Part shown: positions 46,953 through 57,374 of the stretch, piece by piece
How positions within the stretch are numbered: the first letter of the stretch is position 1
Layout: each line of letters begins with the position of its first letter
From: Neostapfia colusana
Lineage: Eukaryota; Streptophyta; Magnoliopsida; Poales; Poaceae
Reading direction: 5' to 3'
Length of the DNA stretch: 64,000 nucleotides
Assembly (NCBI GenBank): GCA_030760725.1
Contig: JASWHV010000012.1
Coordinates: 43,121,652-43,185,651, forward strand
Notes under the pieces: model-generated
What the model was told of the DNA's origin: nothing
Seen by the model: the letters and a program-made list of their open reading frames with translations, nothing else
The model's database searches: none
Translations under genes and position numbers: made by a program

Positions 46953-47625
46953 ATGGACTCACCTTACTCACCACCAAATCAAAAAGAGAGTTCGCGTTCC
47001 ACAGGGATTACAACCGCCAATGTTTCTATGTGGTATTGATTGTTGGTTAGTAAAAGAGTAAGACTGGGGCACCTACGGTTTGAGGCTATGGATGTGCAAC
47101 AACTATGAATATGACCCCCCGCATAGGACCATGTCATTTTTCTCAAATGGTAGATGTCAGGTAACATATTTACTTCAAAGATCTATGAATATCGCATTCC
47201 CATTTTATCTCAAATCTTCATAACAACACATAATTAATCATGTAATCCCCACTGTCCCTTTGTGAGTTCACACTGTACATCGACAACGAACAAACAACGG
47301 AAGACATCGAGTACGTACACACGATGCATAGAGCTGCCTGGGACAAGTTCCACTACGAGATGGAGTACGAAAAGCGGTTGAGCAGGAAAGGAAGGAGGCG
47401 GCTCAACAGGCGGAGCGTCGGCGCAAACGTCAGGAAGAACTTCAAAGAATCGAGGAGAAGTATCGTCGCCAGGCTCAGGAGAAAGAACGTATTGCTCGTC
47501 AGGCTAGAGAGGATGAACGGGAGCGCTTACGCGAGAGAGCACGTCGCACAAGGGATGTCGGGCGAATGCATTGCGCAAGGGAAAATATCCTCGTTGCACT
47601 TAATAGAATCTATATTTGTCATTTA
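46953..47625 (+). pseudogene. coiled-coil protein of the MULE, frameshifted
   Basis: ATG at 46953 (MDSPYSPP) is followed by a short frame. Coding-like pieces at 47090-47160 (NNYEYDPPHRTMSFF) and 47265-47625 follow, probably separated by an intron. From 47375 the frame that makes sense is a highly charged Glu/Arg/Gln helix (EERKEAAQQAERRRKR-like, RQAQEKERIARQAREDERER). It is out of frame with the preceding FHYEMEYEKRL by one base. I do not recognise a family beyond coiled coil. Similar small proteins accompany PMD-bearing transposons only as far as this context shows. Confidence 0.45.
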
Positions 47626-47634
47626 GTAAACTTT

Positions 47635-48050
47635 GTAATGTATCCAATGACGACTGTTTTTAATCAAGTGTTGTTGTGCTAAATTTAGTTTCATAACAAG
47701 ATATTTTTAATATGTCTCTAAGTATTAAAAAAGAAAAAAATAAATTCTGTGAAAAGTCATGTTAATTAACTTACATTTACTTTCATAACAAGTCATAACA
47801 AGATATTCACTTCCATAAAAAAATTTACTTCCATAACAAGTCATAATGAAATTTGTGATTGTATTGCATAATTCGAAATTACGTAACATAAAATCTATTA
47901 AATAAAACTCATACTAATTAACTTAAATAAAATCATAACACAATATACTACATTACTTCTATAATTTTTTTTTCGAAATGTCTCTAAGTATTTTAAAATA
48001 GGACCTAAAAAGCTAATCTTGTCATAACACAATATACAATTTGCTGTAGA
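47635..48050. other. AT-rich 3' part of the MULE
   Basis: No open frame of interest. It contains diverged repeats of CATAACAAGTCATAA-type sequence. Confidence 0.4.
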
Positions 48051-48054
48051 GGAA

Positions 48055-48292
48055 TCATGTCATCCACGGCGTGAACGACTGGCTTATGTAGCCTTGTCGT
48101 TGTGGACGACAGGATTGTCCACGTGGTCCTGTCGTCCACGCGATGGATGACTTGGTGCCCTACGTGGCCCAATTGTGCACGGCGTGGATGACATGATGTC
48201 TCGTTCACGCCATGAACGATAGGATAGTTATTTCTGAAAAAAAATAGGTGTTATTAATATTAAAAACTTTATTAACAGTGCTAAAAAAATTC
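48055..48292 (-). repeat. MULE right terminal inverted repeat
   Basis: Contains GTCATCCACGGCGTG, GTCGTCCACGCGATGG and GTTCACGCCATGAACG copies, then the AT-rich part TATTTCTGAAAA and ACAGTGCTAAAAAAATTC. Read in reverse complement it follows the left repeat in the same order. Confidence 0.8.
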
Positions 48293-48301
48293 ACGAACAC
48301 A

Positions 48302-48679
48302 CCAGCCTTCGACCGAGTCAGGCACACCAGCGTTCAGGCGTCCGTTTTGAACGCATGAGGCTGACATCAACGCCTGGTCGACGGTGGTCAAACCAAGGCA
48401 TCAATCAAATAGCCCACGGTCATACATGTTCAAAATCAAAATTCACAGGACGGATGAAGATCGGGGCCTCATCAATGCCGTCCTGAGGCAAAACAAGTTC
48501 ACAGCCTATATTTTTCCGATAATGAATGCTTTATTAAACTCAAATGTCTATACACTCGTCTCCTTTTTTTTTTTCTTTAAATCCGGCCATCTGGTCTCTG
48601 TCGTGCTACCTTCACCTTAGACTGACTGGGTAGATTGGTAAAATAAGTTGTCAAATAGGTATTTGGATGTTCAGTTTTA
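48302..48679. other. host flank right of the MULE
   Basis: Unique-looking sequence with no gene recognised. Before the insertion it would have adjoined the RING-CH gene promoter region. Confidence 0.4.
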
Positions 48680-48938
48680 GGGCATGTTTAGTTAGAGGCT
48701 AAAGTTGCCACGCCTAAGCTTAGTCACCCACAGTTTTTTAAGTCAGTTTTGGTTTCTGCCACACTTAGCCCGACTAACTTCTTAGTTATTTGGCCCACAT
48801 GTCATACACTATATTTTTTTGTCACATTTTGCCTAAGATTAGTTCATCAATTGTCTTTCCACACTTTTATGGCAAGACTAACCTTAATCACTTTAGGCAA
48901 GAATGTGTGAAAAATTTAATCTCCAACCAAACATGCCC
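48680..48938. mobile_element. MITE of about 259 bp, superfamily unresolved
   Basis: Terminal inverted repeats GGGCATGTTTAGTTAGAG and (reverse complement of the right end) GGGCATGTTTGGTTGGAG match at 16 of 18 positions. The interior is AT-rich and non-coding. Flanking bases (TTA left, TTC right) do not give a clear duplication. Confidence 0.72.
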
Positions 48939-49996
48939 TTCGATTTGGCTAGCTTTCGCACAACAACACACTCATTTTGCCCCGCTTAAGAAGAGCATCC
49001 AGTTTCAGATATCCTCTCTCCTTCTAACCTATTTTGCCAATCCTTTTAGATTCAATGTTGGAGACGTTTTTCAAACGTTGTTATCTCATTTTACAAATGT
49101 CAATCCATTTGTATCGTCCATTGGAGTTAGTCCTAACGCTATCAGCTCCAACCTCAACGTCACGGCTGCCCATGTTTTCCTCCCTTCCTTTTCCCCTTCC
49201 TCCACCTACCACCAATACTGTCTCTATCGCTCCACCCACTTTTAATCGCGCCATCAATACAGCGTACGTCACTAATTACTACCATTTCTTAGCCCCATTA
49301 TCGAATTAACCCATCAACCGCGACTGCATCGGCGTAATCGCCTAGTCGCTACCCAACATTATTCAGGCCACCACCTCTGGCGGCCCTCTTCTGAGCTTGG
49401 AGGCTACAAGTCTTCAACATCACGAGTCCCAATAACTAACTCCGTAACAAGAGGGTGCTATCATCACTGACAAGCAAAACTAAAGGATGGGAGGTGGCGA
49501 AATGGGGTGTGCAGACGAAGGTTTAATTTTTGCCTTGGATTGAGGGGATGGATCCTGGTGGAAGCTACCACAATAAAACATTGTGTTACGAATTATTGTG
49601 TCATGCATAGGGATAGATTATACCGAGTACCAATTCTCTCATAATTAATAAGAATAATATAGTAGAACTAGGTGACCTCAGATGAAAACAGAGGGATTAG
49701 AGTTGATACAAAAAATATTTCAATAGTGGTATGTTTCTCCTTTGTCTGAATCGGTTTGTCTTGATATATATATTTCTAATATCAAACCTAATATATTCTG
49801 ATTGAGTTAAATTTGATTAGGAGTGGATTCTCAAGTCTGTTTGGGAAGGATTATGAAACTGCTTTAGCTTTAGATAATAAAAGATTATGGCACAATCTAT
49901 GCCAAACATCTCAAGCCTAAAATAGCTTATGCCCAAAGTACCCATAAGTTCTTTTTTGCATTATGAACCACAAGCTGAAAAAGTAGCTTTTAGACC
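48939..49996. other. intergenic, no gene recognised
   Basis: AT-rich host sequence with short unrelated open frames only. I see no RNA gene, repeat array or conserved motif. The last 150 bp (CTGTTTGGGAAGG onward) resemble a decayed MITE interrupted by the next LTR element. Confidence 0.4.
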
Positions 49997-51196
49997 TCTC
50001 GGTACCCTCAATACCGGGTATCCCCGCGCACAGGGTGAAACCGCCTAAGGACCTCGCCCCCTCCGTAGGGGCAAGCTCCGAAGGCACCACGTGTCCGGCA
50101 GGGCCGGAGCTCTCCTCTCCTCAGAAGATAGCTCCGGGCCTGCCATGTGGCCCAGAAGGCCGGACCTCGCCCCCTCCGCCGGGGCGAGCTCCGAAGGAGC
50201 CACGTGTCCAGTAGGGCCGGAGCTTCCCTCCCCTCGGAGGATAGCTCCGGGCCTGCCACATGGCCCAGAAGGCCGGACATCGCGCCCTCCGCCGGGGCGA
50301 GCTCCGAAGTAACCACGTGTCCAGTAGGGCCGGAGCTTCCCTCCCCTCGGAGCATAGCTCCGGGCCTGCCACGTGGCCTAGAAGGCTGGACCTCGTCCCC
50401 TCCGCGTGGGTGAGCTCCGAAGGCTCCACGTGTCCGGCGGGGCCAGAGCTCCTCCTCTCCTCAGAGGAGAGCTCCGGGCCCGACACGTGGCCAGCAGAGC
50501 AGCGCTGTCCGCCCAGTGCGGTAGGCAGCAGGAGTAAAGGCGCGCCATGCCTTTACCGTACAAGGCATTCAAGACCCGCGCCTTCCCAAGATGCGGAGGC
50601 GCGGCACACGCCAGACAGGCGCCACTGTGACCAGACACAGTCAAGACAGGCACACAGTGTCAGAAGCTGCAGTTCATTGAAGGCAGCGACAAGACACGGA
50701 CAAGACATGCCCTACCGTCCCTGCCATCACCAACGGCTGCACGCTACACCTAGCCTGCATCATGGACAGGGTGGCAGGACGAGGACCTCGACGCCAGCGC
50801 CAAGACATAGAAGATGGTAGGAAATCACCTCGGGACCACCTGTCGGGTCCCCGCGGCCCACCTTGTAAGCCGCCCAAGCCTTGGACTATAAAAGGCTCGG
50901 GTAGGCAACGTTAGCAAGGGTTCGAACTCTGTGAACTCGCACCCTAGACATCACTCACCCTCAAGCTCAGGACTCCGGTTCTGAGCATCAAGCAATACAG
51001 CGAGCACCTCTGCTCACCGTGGACATAGGGTTTTACGCTCCGGCGACCCGAACCACGTAAAACTCGTCGTGTCAAGCTTCTCCCTCACTCGTCCCTAACG
51101 CTGAAGCTCTTCGCAAGTGTCTAGCCCCTCCGAAAAAGAAACTCCGCGGGCTGCCCGGAGCAGGTCCGGGGGAAGTGTCGACCACACACTTCGACA
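49997..51196 (+). repeat. LARD 5' LTR with internal 113-bp repeats
   Basis: 1200 bp. It opens TCTCGGTACC (the TG end is mutated) and ends CTTCGACA. About 3.5 tandem units of 113 bp at 50060-50470 carry GGCGAGCTCCGAAGG, CCACGTGTCC and GGGCCGGAGC. The TATA box TATAAAAG is at 50887-50894. Confidence 0.92.
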
Positions 51197-51198
51197 TT

Positions 51199-51216
51199 TG
51201 GCGCGCCAGGTAGGGG
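51199..51216 (+). other. primer-binding site, LARD element
   Basis: TGGCGCGCCAGGTAGGGG follows the LTR after two bases. It is a primer-site type seen in grass gypsy-related elements. I do not assign the tRNA. Confidence 0.7.
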
Positions 51217-51252
51217 GCTTTTCCCTTGCGCGACGAGCTTTTGCCGGCGAAG

Positions 51253-51640
51253 ATGACCAAGCTTCCTTCAGCGGCAAGCTCTCCTCGCCCACGTTCCCGA
51301 CGAACGGTGACCAGCGAGAACTACGTCTCGACACACTCAGCACGGAGTGTGTCGGTGCGAGCTGGATACCAGCAGCCGACTACGGCGACACGAACTCCAT
51401 CAACCTCATGGTCTACCGCGGCGCAGAGTGCCGCTCAAGCAAGCGCGCTAGCCGCCGCAGAAGTGCTCCTGGACAATCCGCCTGCTGAAGACGCCCTCTA
51501 GGGGGCCACCCAGCAGTGGATCCGCGACGTCAACGACCTCAACGCTGCTGCCGTCAATCCTCCGCTCCATATCGCGCGGTACCGGCAGGCGCCGTGGCGC
51601 CACCGGTCCGTGCATGGGAGGCCAAGACAGGCGCTCCGAC
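51253..51640 (+). pseudogene. gag N-terminus relic in the LARD element
   Basis: ATG at 51253 opens a Ser/Ala/Thr-rich frame. It ends with EVLLDNPPAEDAL, then TAG (51499-51501), and continues in frame with QQWIRDVNDLNAAAV. This resembles the N-terminal gag leader of grass gypsy elements with the capsid missing. It points to a gypsy ancestor. Confidence 0.45.
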
Positions 51641-52815
51641 ACTGACGACACACCTATCGCAGGTGTGATCTTTGAAGCCGGTCGCCACCCCACAGGGGTG
51701 AACACCGAAGCCGGACCGTGTGCCCTACACTAGGCTAAGGTCCGATGCCGGACGACACACCTATCGCAGATGTGATCTCCGATGCCGGTCGCCCCCCCCA
51801 CAGGGGTGAACACCGAAGCCGGACCGTGTGCCCTACACTTGGCTAAGGTCCGATGCCGGACGAACCACCTATCGCAGGTGTGATCTCCGAAGCCGGTCGC
51901 CACCCCACAGGGGTGAACACAGAAGCCAGATCGTGTGCCCTACACTGGGCTAAGGTCCGATGTCGGACGACACACCTATCGCAGGTGTGATCTCCGAAGC
52001 CGGTCGCCACCTCACAGGGGTGAACACCGAAGCCGGACCATGCGCCCTACACTGGGCTAAGGTCCGATGCCGGACGACATACCTATCGTAGGTGTGATCT
52101 CCGAAGCCGGTCGCCACCTCACAGGGGTGAACACCGAAGCCGGACCATGCGCCCTACACTGGGCTAAGGTCCGATGCCGGACGACACCCCTATCGCAGGG
52201 GTGATCTCCGAAGCCGTTCGCCACCCCACAGGGGTGAACACCGAAGCCGGACCATGCGCCCTAGACTGGGCTAAGGTCCGATGCCGGATGACACCCCTAT
52301 CGTAGGGGTGATCTCCGAAGCCGGTCGCCACCCCACAGGGGTGAACACCGAAGCCGGACCATGCGCCCTACGCTGGGCTAAGGTCCGATGCCGGATGACA
52401 CCCCTATCGCAGGGGTGATCTCCAAAGCCGGTCGCCACCCCACAGGGGTGAACACCGAAGCCGGACCATGCGCCCTACACTGGGCTAAGGTCCAATGCCG
52501 GACGACACCCCTATCGCAGGGGTGATCTCCGAAGCCGGTCGCCACTCCACAGGGGTGAACGCCGAAGCTGGAACGTGCGCCCTACACTGGGCTAAGGTCC
52601 GATGCCGGACGACACCCCTATCGCAGGGGTGATCTACAAAGCCGGTCGCCACCCCACAGGGGTGAACGCCAAAGCCGGACCGTGCGCCCTACACTGGGCT
52701 AAGGTCTGATGCCGGACGACACCCCTATCGCAGGAGTGATCTCCGAAGCCGGTCGCCACCCCCAGGGGTGAACACCGAAGTCGTACCTTGCGCCCTACAC
52801 TGGGCTGAGCTATGA
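51640..52815 (+). repeat. tandem array of about 11 units of 107 bp
   Basis: Units contain GAAGCCGGTCGCCACCCC, ACAGGGGTGAACACCGAAG, CCCTACACTGGGCTAAGG and CCTATCGCAGGGGTGATC. Unit length is nearly constant. Early units have ACACACCTATCGCAGGTGTG, later ones ACACCCCTATCGCAGGGGTG: the two arms changed together and keep an inverted repeat. Confidence 0.95.
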
Positions 52816-52839
52816 AGACGCACATCACCCCTCCGCAGG

Positions 52840-53880
52840 GTGAGCTCTGATGCCGGACTTCACGCCCTACGTGGGCCTGAGCTCCGATGACTTCCGGACC
52901 TCCGCCCCCACAGCTGGGCTGAGCTCCGAGGCCAGCCCTCGCCCTCCTTTCAGAGGCGAGTCCTGGTGCCGGACCTCACGCCCTCCGTGAGCCTGAGCTC
53001 TGATGACTTCCGGACCTCCGCCCCCACAGCTGGGCCGAGCTACGATGCGAGCCCTCGCCCTCCTTTCAGAGGCGAGCCCTGATGCCGGACCTCACGCCCT
53101 CCGTGGGCCTAAGCTCCGATGACTTCTGGACCTCCGCCCCCACAGCTGGGCCGAGCTCCGATGCCAGCCCTCGCCCTCCTTTCAGAGGCGAGCCCTGATG
53201 CCGGACCTCACGCCCTCCGTGGGCCTGAGCTCCGATGACTTCCGGACCTCCGCCCCCACAGCTGGGCCGAGCTTCGAGGCCAGCCCTCACCCTCCTTTCA
53301 GAGGCGAGCCCTGATGCCAGACCTCACGCCCTCCGTGGGTCTGAGCTTCGATGACTTCCGGACCTCCGCCCTCACAGCTGGGCCGAGCTCCGATGCCAGC
53401 CCTCGCCTTCCTTTCAGAGGCGAGCCCTGATGCCAAACCTCACGCCCTTCGTGGGCCTGAGCTCCGATGACTTTCGGACCTCCGCCCCCACAGCTGGGCC
53501 GAGCTTCGATGCCAGCCCTCGCCCTCCTTTTAGAGGCGAGCCCTGATGCCGGACCTCACGCCCTCTGTGGGCCTGAGCTCCGATGACTTCCGGACCTCCG
53601 CCCCCACAGCTGGGCCGAGCTCCGATGCCAGCCCTCGCCCTCCTTTTAGAGGCGAGCCCTGATGCCGGACCTCACGCCCTCCGTGGGCCTGAGCTCCGAT
53701 GACTTCTGGACCTCCGCCCCCACAGCTGGGCCGAGCTCCGATGCCAGCCCTCGCCCTCCTTTCAGAGGCGAGCCCTGATGTCGGACCTCACGCCCTCCGT
53801 GGGCCTAAGCTCCGATGACCTCCGAACCTCCGCCCCCACGGCAGGGCTGAGCTCCGATGCCAGGGTTCACCCTCTCCTCA
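52840..53880 (+). repeat. tandem array of about nine units of 116 bp
   Basis: Units contain CCGGACCTCACGCCCTCCG, GGGCCTGAGCTCCGATGAC, CCCCCACAGCTGGGCCGAGC and CCTCCTTTCAGAGGCGAG. The motif GAGCTCCGATG relates it to the 113-bp LTR units and to the SIRE array. Confidence 0.95.
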
Positions 53881-54006
53881 GAAGCTGAACTCCGAAGCCG
53901 TCGAGACCCTATCAGCACATGGAATAATCAAGACAAGGAAGTGCGTGGAAAGAAGAAGGCCCCACCCCGGGATCGTTACCTCCCTTGAGGTGGGCCCAGG
54001 GGCCAC

Positions 54007-55204
54007 TATCGGTACCCTCAATATCGGGTACCCCCGCGCACAGGGTGAAACCGCCTAAGGACCTCGCCCCCTCCGCAGGGGCAAGCTCCGAAGGCACCAC
54101 GTATCCGGCAGGGCCGGAGCTCTCCTCTCCTCAGAAGATAGCTCCGAGCCTGCCACATGGCCCAGAAGGCCGGACCTCGCCCCCTCTGCCGGGGCGAGCT
54201 CCGAAGGAGCCACGTGTCCAGTAGGGCCGGAGCTTCCCTCCCCTCGGAGGATAGCTCCTGGCCTGCCACATGGCCCAGAAGGCCAGACATCGCCCCCTCC
54301 GCCGGGGCGAGCTCCGAAGGAACCACGTGTCCAGTAGGGCCGGAGCTCCCCCCCCCTCGGAGGATAGCTCCGGGCCTGCCACGTGGCCTAGAAGGCTGGA
54401 CCTCGCCCCCTCCGCGGGGTTGAGCTCCAAAGGCTCCACGTGTCCGGCGGGGCCAGAGCTCCTCCTCTCCTCAGAGGAGAGCTTCGGGCCCAACACGTGG
54501 CCAGCAGAGCAGCGCTGTTCGCCCAGTGCGGTAGGCAGTAGGAGTAAAGGTGCGCCATGCCTTTACCGTACAAGGCATTCAAGACCCGCGCCTTCCCAAG
54601 ACGCGGAGGCGCGGCACACGCCAGGCAGGCGCTACTGTGACCAGACACAGTCAAGACAGGCACACAGTGTCAGAAGCTGCAGTCCATTAAAGGCAGCGAC
54701 AAGACACGGACAAGACATGCCCTACCGTCCCTGCCATCACCAACGGCTGCACGCTACACCTAGCCTGCAGCATGGACAGGGTGGCAGGACGAGGACCTCG
54801 ACGCCAGCGCCAAGACATAGAAGCTGGTAGGAAATCACCTCGGGACCACCTGTCGGGTCCTCGGGGCCCACCTTGTAAGCCGCCCAAGCCTTGGACTATA
54901 AAAGGCTCGGGTAGGCAATGTTAGAAGGGTTCGAACTCTGTGAACTCGCACCCTAGACATCACTCACCCTCAAGCTCAGGACTCTGGTTCTGAGCAGCAA
55001 GCAATACAGCGAGCACCTCTGCTCACCGTGGACGTAGGGTTTTACGCTCCGGCGGCCCAAACCACGTAAAACTCGCCGTGTCAAGCTTCTCCCTCACTCG
55101 TCCCTAATGCTGAAGCTCTCCGCAAGTGTCTAGCCCCTCCGGAAAAGAACCTCCGCGGGCTGCCCAGAGCAGGTCCGGGGAAGTGGCGACCACACACTTC
55201 GACA
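54007..55204 (+). repeat. LARD 3' LTR
   Basis: 1198 bp, opening TATCGGTACC and ending CTTCGACA. It has the same internal 113-bp units and the TATA box at 54897-54904. Differences from the 5' LTR are sparse. Confidence 0.92.
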
Positions 55205-55209
55205 AGACC

Positions 55210-56279
55210 CTTTCTCAAGCATAAGGTGACTTTAAAATTACCTGCATTACCGGTAAGAAGTTACGTCTTTCCAGATAAGGTGGAATAAGTCAAAATAAGT
55301 CAGAAAAGTTAGTTCCACATATAATCTAGAGCCAAAAATATTTTTCACGTAATATAGAGCCCTATCATATAAAATCTTAATTCCAAAGTGTGTGCATTTA
55401 ACCATAATCACGTGTTTCACTCCTAATTATGGACTTTAACCTCAAACAAATCAACCTGCTTCATTCATCTCATTTTCTCCATCATAAACATAAAAACTAG
55501 CCCTCCTTTGATAAGGTTTCTCTAGCTTATGTCTGAATTGAACATAAAACTGAAAAATATTTTTAACCGATAAGCTATATGAAGTCGTTTCTGGCTTCTC
55601 TCTCCTCCACATAGGGATAAGATGAGTCAGGGCCATTCTATCGAACATGTTCTAAGGTGCTTTAGCTTCATCACAAAAAAACTATAAAAACAAGTCAAAA
55701 CTAGAACTATTTTTGAGGAGCTAGCGTATTGCCGGATGGATCATAGTGGGAACATGTTAGATAAAATAGCCAATTTACTGATTAATTCCAGAAAAATATG
55801 ACTTCGAACAGCGAGAAACACCAGCAGACGAGAAGTCAGATTAGGCGTACCGATCTAAAACTGGAGGAATCGCTGCAAACGTTGATCTGACGAAAGTCGG
55901 TCGGTGCAGAAGTTGGTGGCGACGCTGGGCAGCAGCACTCGATCTCAGCGGTAGGCGACCTGTGATGAAGAACGTGAGCAGTCGCGCAGAGCGCTTCCCA
56001 AAAACCATATTCGCTCTCTCCCGGTGCAAGATCGCAAGGGCGAGCAGTTCCGAAGACCAGGTCTTCCGATTGTCGGTGCACGCCGGCGCTCGGGATGGAG
56101 TAGACAATGGCGGCGCAAGAAACTGGAATGTGGGAACGATTTGTTTCGAGTTTTTTCCTCTACCGCGCATGCCACAATATATAGAGTCCCTGTTAGATAT
56201 TGATTTGGTTGCGGATCCGATTTATCTGCAACGTGCGGATACTATTACAACAAGCTTCATCTGAGGCGGTTCCAAACGT
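55210..56279. other. host spacer, no gene recognised
   Basis: AT-rich sequence, then a somewhat GC-richer stretch at 55830-56170 with overlapping short frames on both strands and no family signature. Confidence 0.4.
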
Positions 56280-56392
56280 ATTATCACAGGCGAAAACTCA
56301 AATCGCCTGTGAAAAAGGTCATCACAGGTGGTCTTAACCTTTATGAATCCACCTGTGAAGACTCTTTATCACATACGGTTTTTGTAGTAGTG
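56280..56392 (-). mobile_element. CACTA-type terminus fragment
   Basis: The minus strand begins CACTACTACAAAAACCG at 56392, a CACTA-type end. Inverted subterminal copies of TCACAGGCG and CACCTGTGA follow. No second end or coding part is visible nearby. It may be a deletion derivative or a solo end. Confidence 0.55.
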
Positions 56393-56765
56393 TCCGGTCC
56401 GGTCTCTATCTAGCTCAGCTCAATTCGAAAGCCCCAAAAGCCCAACCAAATTTTTCTGCAGTAAAAATACAAGTTGGGTTCGGCTCGAGGCTCGAATTCA
56501 CACGAACACACGCGCGTGCGTGTGTGAGGCGTGGCAAGGCGAGCGAGGAGGAGGAGGAATGCGCGTGGGCCACCCCTCTCCTCTCTTCTTACCTCTCACT
56601 TAGTGAGTGGAAGAACAAACTCCCTTATATGTAGAAGTTGCTTCCCTCAAACTTCCCATGTGGTACTAAACCAGTGGCACCACCATCTCTTGCACTAATG
56701 GGCATTTGAGATTTATTTGGAATTATTGTTATTTTCTGCATGGGCCTTGGAACAAAATTCCAACA
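56391..56765 (-). repeat. copia 3' LTR
   Basis: The element-strand start TGTTGGAATTTTG (56765) follows a purine-rich tract (TGGTGGGGGAT). The far edge at the CACTA end (TG at 56391) is less sure. A possible TATA box, ACATATAAGG, lies near 56630. Confidence 0.65.
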
Positions 56766-57374
56766 ATCCCCCACCAGATCTCAAAGTCATTAGAAGAAAG
56801 GACGTTTTTGTGTTCCTTGTTTGATATACTAGTGTTTCAGCACAGACTGTTAAGTTGAACTTTTGCCTAGATCTTTAAGTTATATCAGTTCACAACTTGA
56901 ACAATGGACTAAGCCTTGAATTGCAAGTTTTGTGTGAACCGATTTCACCTAAAGACCTTCCTTGTACTTGACTACCAGTAGTCTACCCCGCGGGTGGAAC
57001 ATATGTGTCGTACTCCTTGGTCTCTTCATTAGCTTTCTAGAGATCACCCAAATCTCACAGACGGCGATGTTAGATGGTCGGAGCTCATATAGGTGCATTT
57101 CTTTCAAGATTGCCCTGTAGGACAACATCTTTGCTACACATAGACAACAGAAACACATTAAGGCAAATTGCCAACCTGCCTTACAGTTTGAGAGTATAGT
57201 TGTGTATCTTCACATAGAGAGGGTCTCATTGAAATACTCTCTTCGGTGAACCACTAGCTTGTTTTTTCCAGATGCTACTTCACAGGATCTCCGATCACAT
57301 TGGTTGGGTTACCACTATGGTGTCACAGTTATGGGTCTCAAACCCATCTCCCTCGATGCACTTTCTATCACGTT
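56766..57374 (-). other. 3' untranslated part of the copia element
   Basis: Contains the polypurine tract at its left edge and no open frame of note. It lies between the end of RNase H and the 3' LTR. Confidence 0.5.

Larger units (their letters stand above)
15498..48292 (+). mobile_element. Mutator-like element (MULE) with two nested LTR retrotransposons
   Basis: The left end GAATTTTTT...TTAGCACTGT and the right end (same sequence in reverse complement) open long, degenerate terminal inverted repeats. They are flanked by ACCAACACA (15489-15497) and ACGAACACA (48293-48301), a 9-bp duplication with 8 of 9 bases matching, the length diagnostic of Mutator elements. Inside, all on the plus strand, are remnants of a MuDR transposase, a PMD protein, a GRF-type zinc-finger protein and a coiled-coil protein. 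Removing the Tekay and SIRE insertions leaves about 9.5 kb. All four genes carry stops or frameshifts. Confidence 0.88.
49997..55204 (+). mobile_element. non-autonomous LARD-like LTR retrotransposon filled with tandem repeats
   Basis: Perfect 5-bp target duplication AGACC (49992-49996 and 55205-55209) and two LTRs of about 1.2 kb that are highly similar. The primer-binding site TGGCGCGCCAGGTAGGGG follows the 5' LTR, and a purine-rich CCAGGGGCCAC precedes the 3' LTR. The 2.8-kb interior has only a gag-like relic and two tandem repeat arrays, with no reverse transcriptase. Movement would need proteins from another element. Confidence 0.93.

Noticed and set aside
50008..50820. Repetitive open frames in the LARD LTRs (also 54018-54830)
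   Set aside because: Same cause: 113-bp GC-rich repeats open in several frames on both strands.
51640..52815. Centromeric satellite
   Set aside because: The 107-bp units are confined to the interior of one LTR element with intact ends, and the unit is shorter than the usual grass centromere repeats of about 150 bp.
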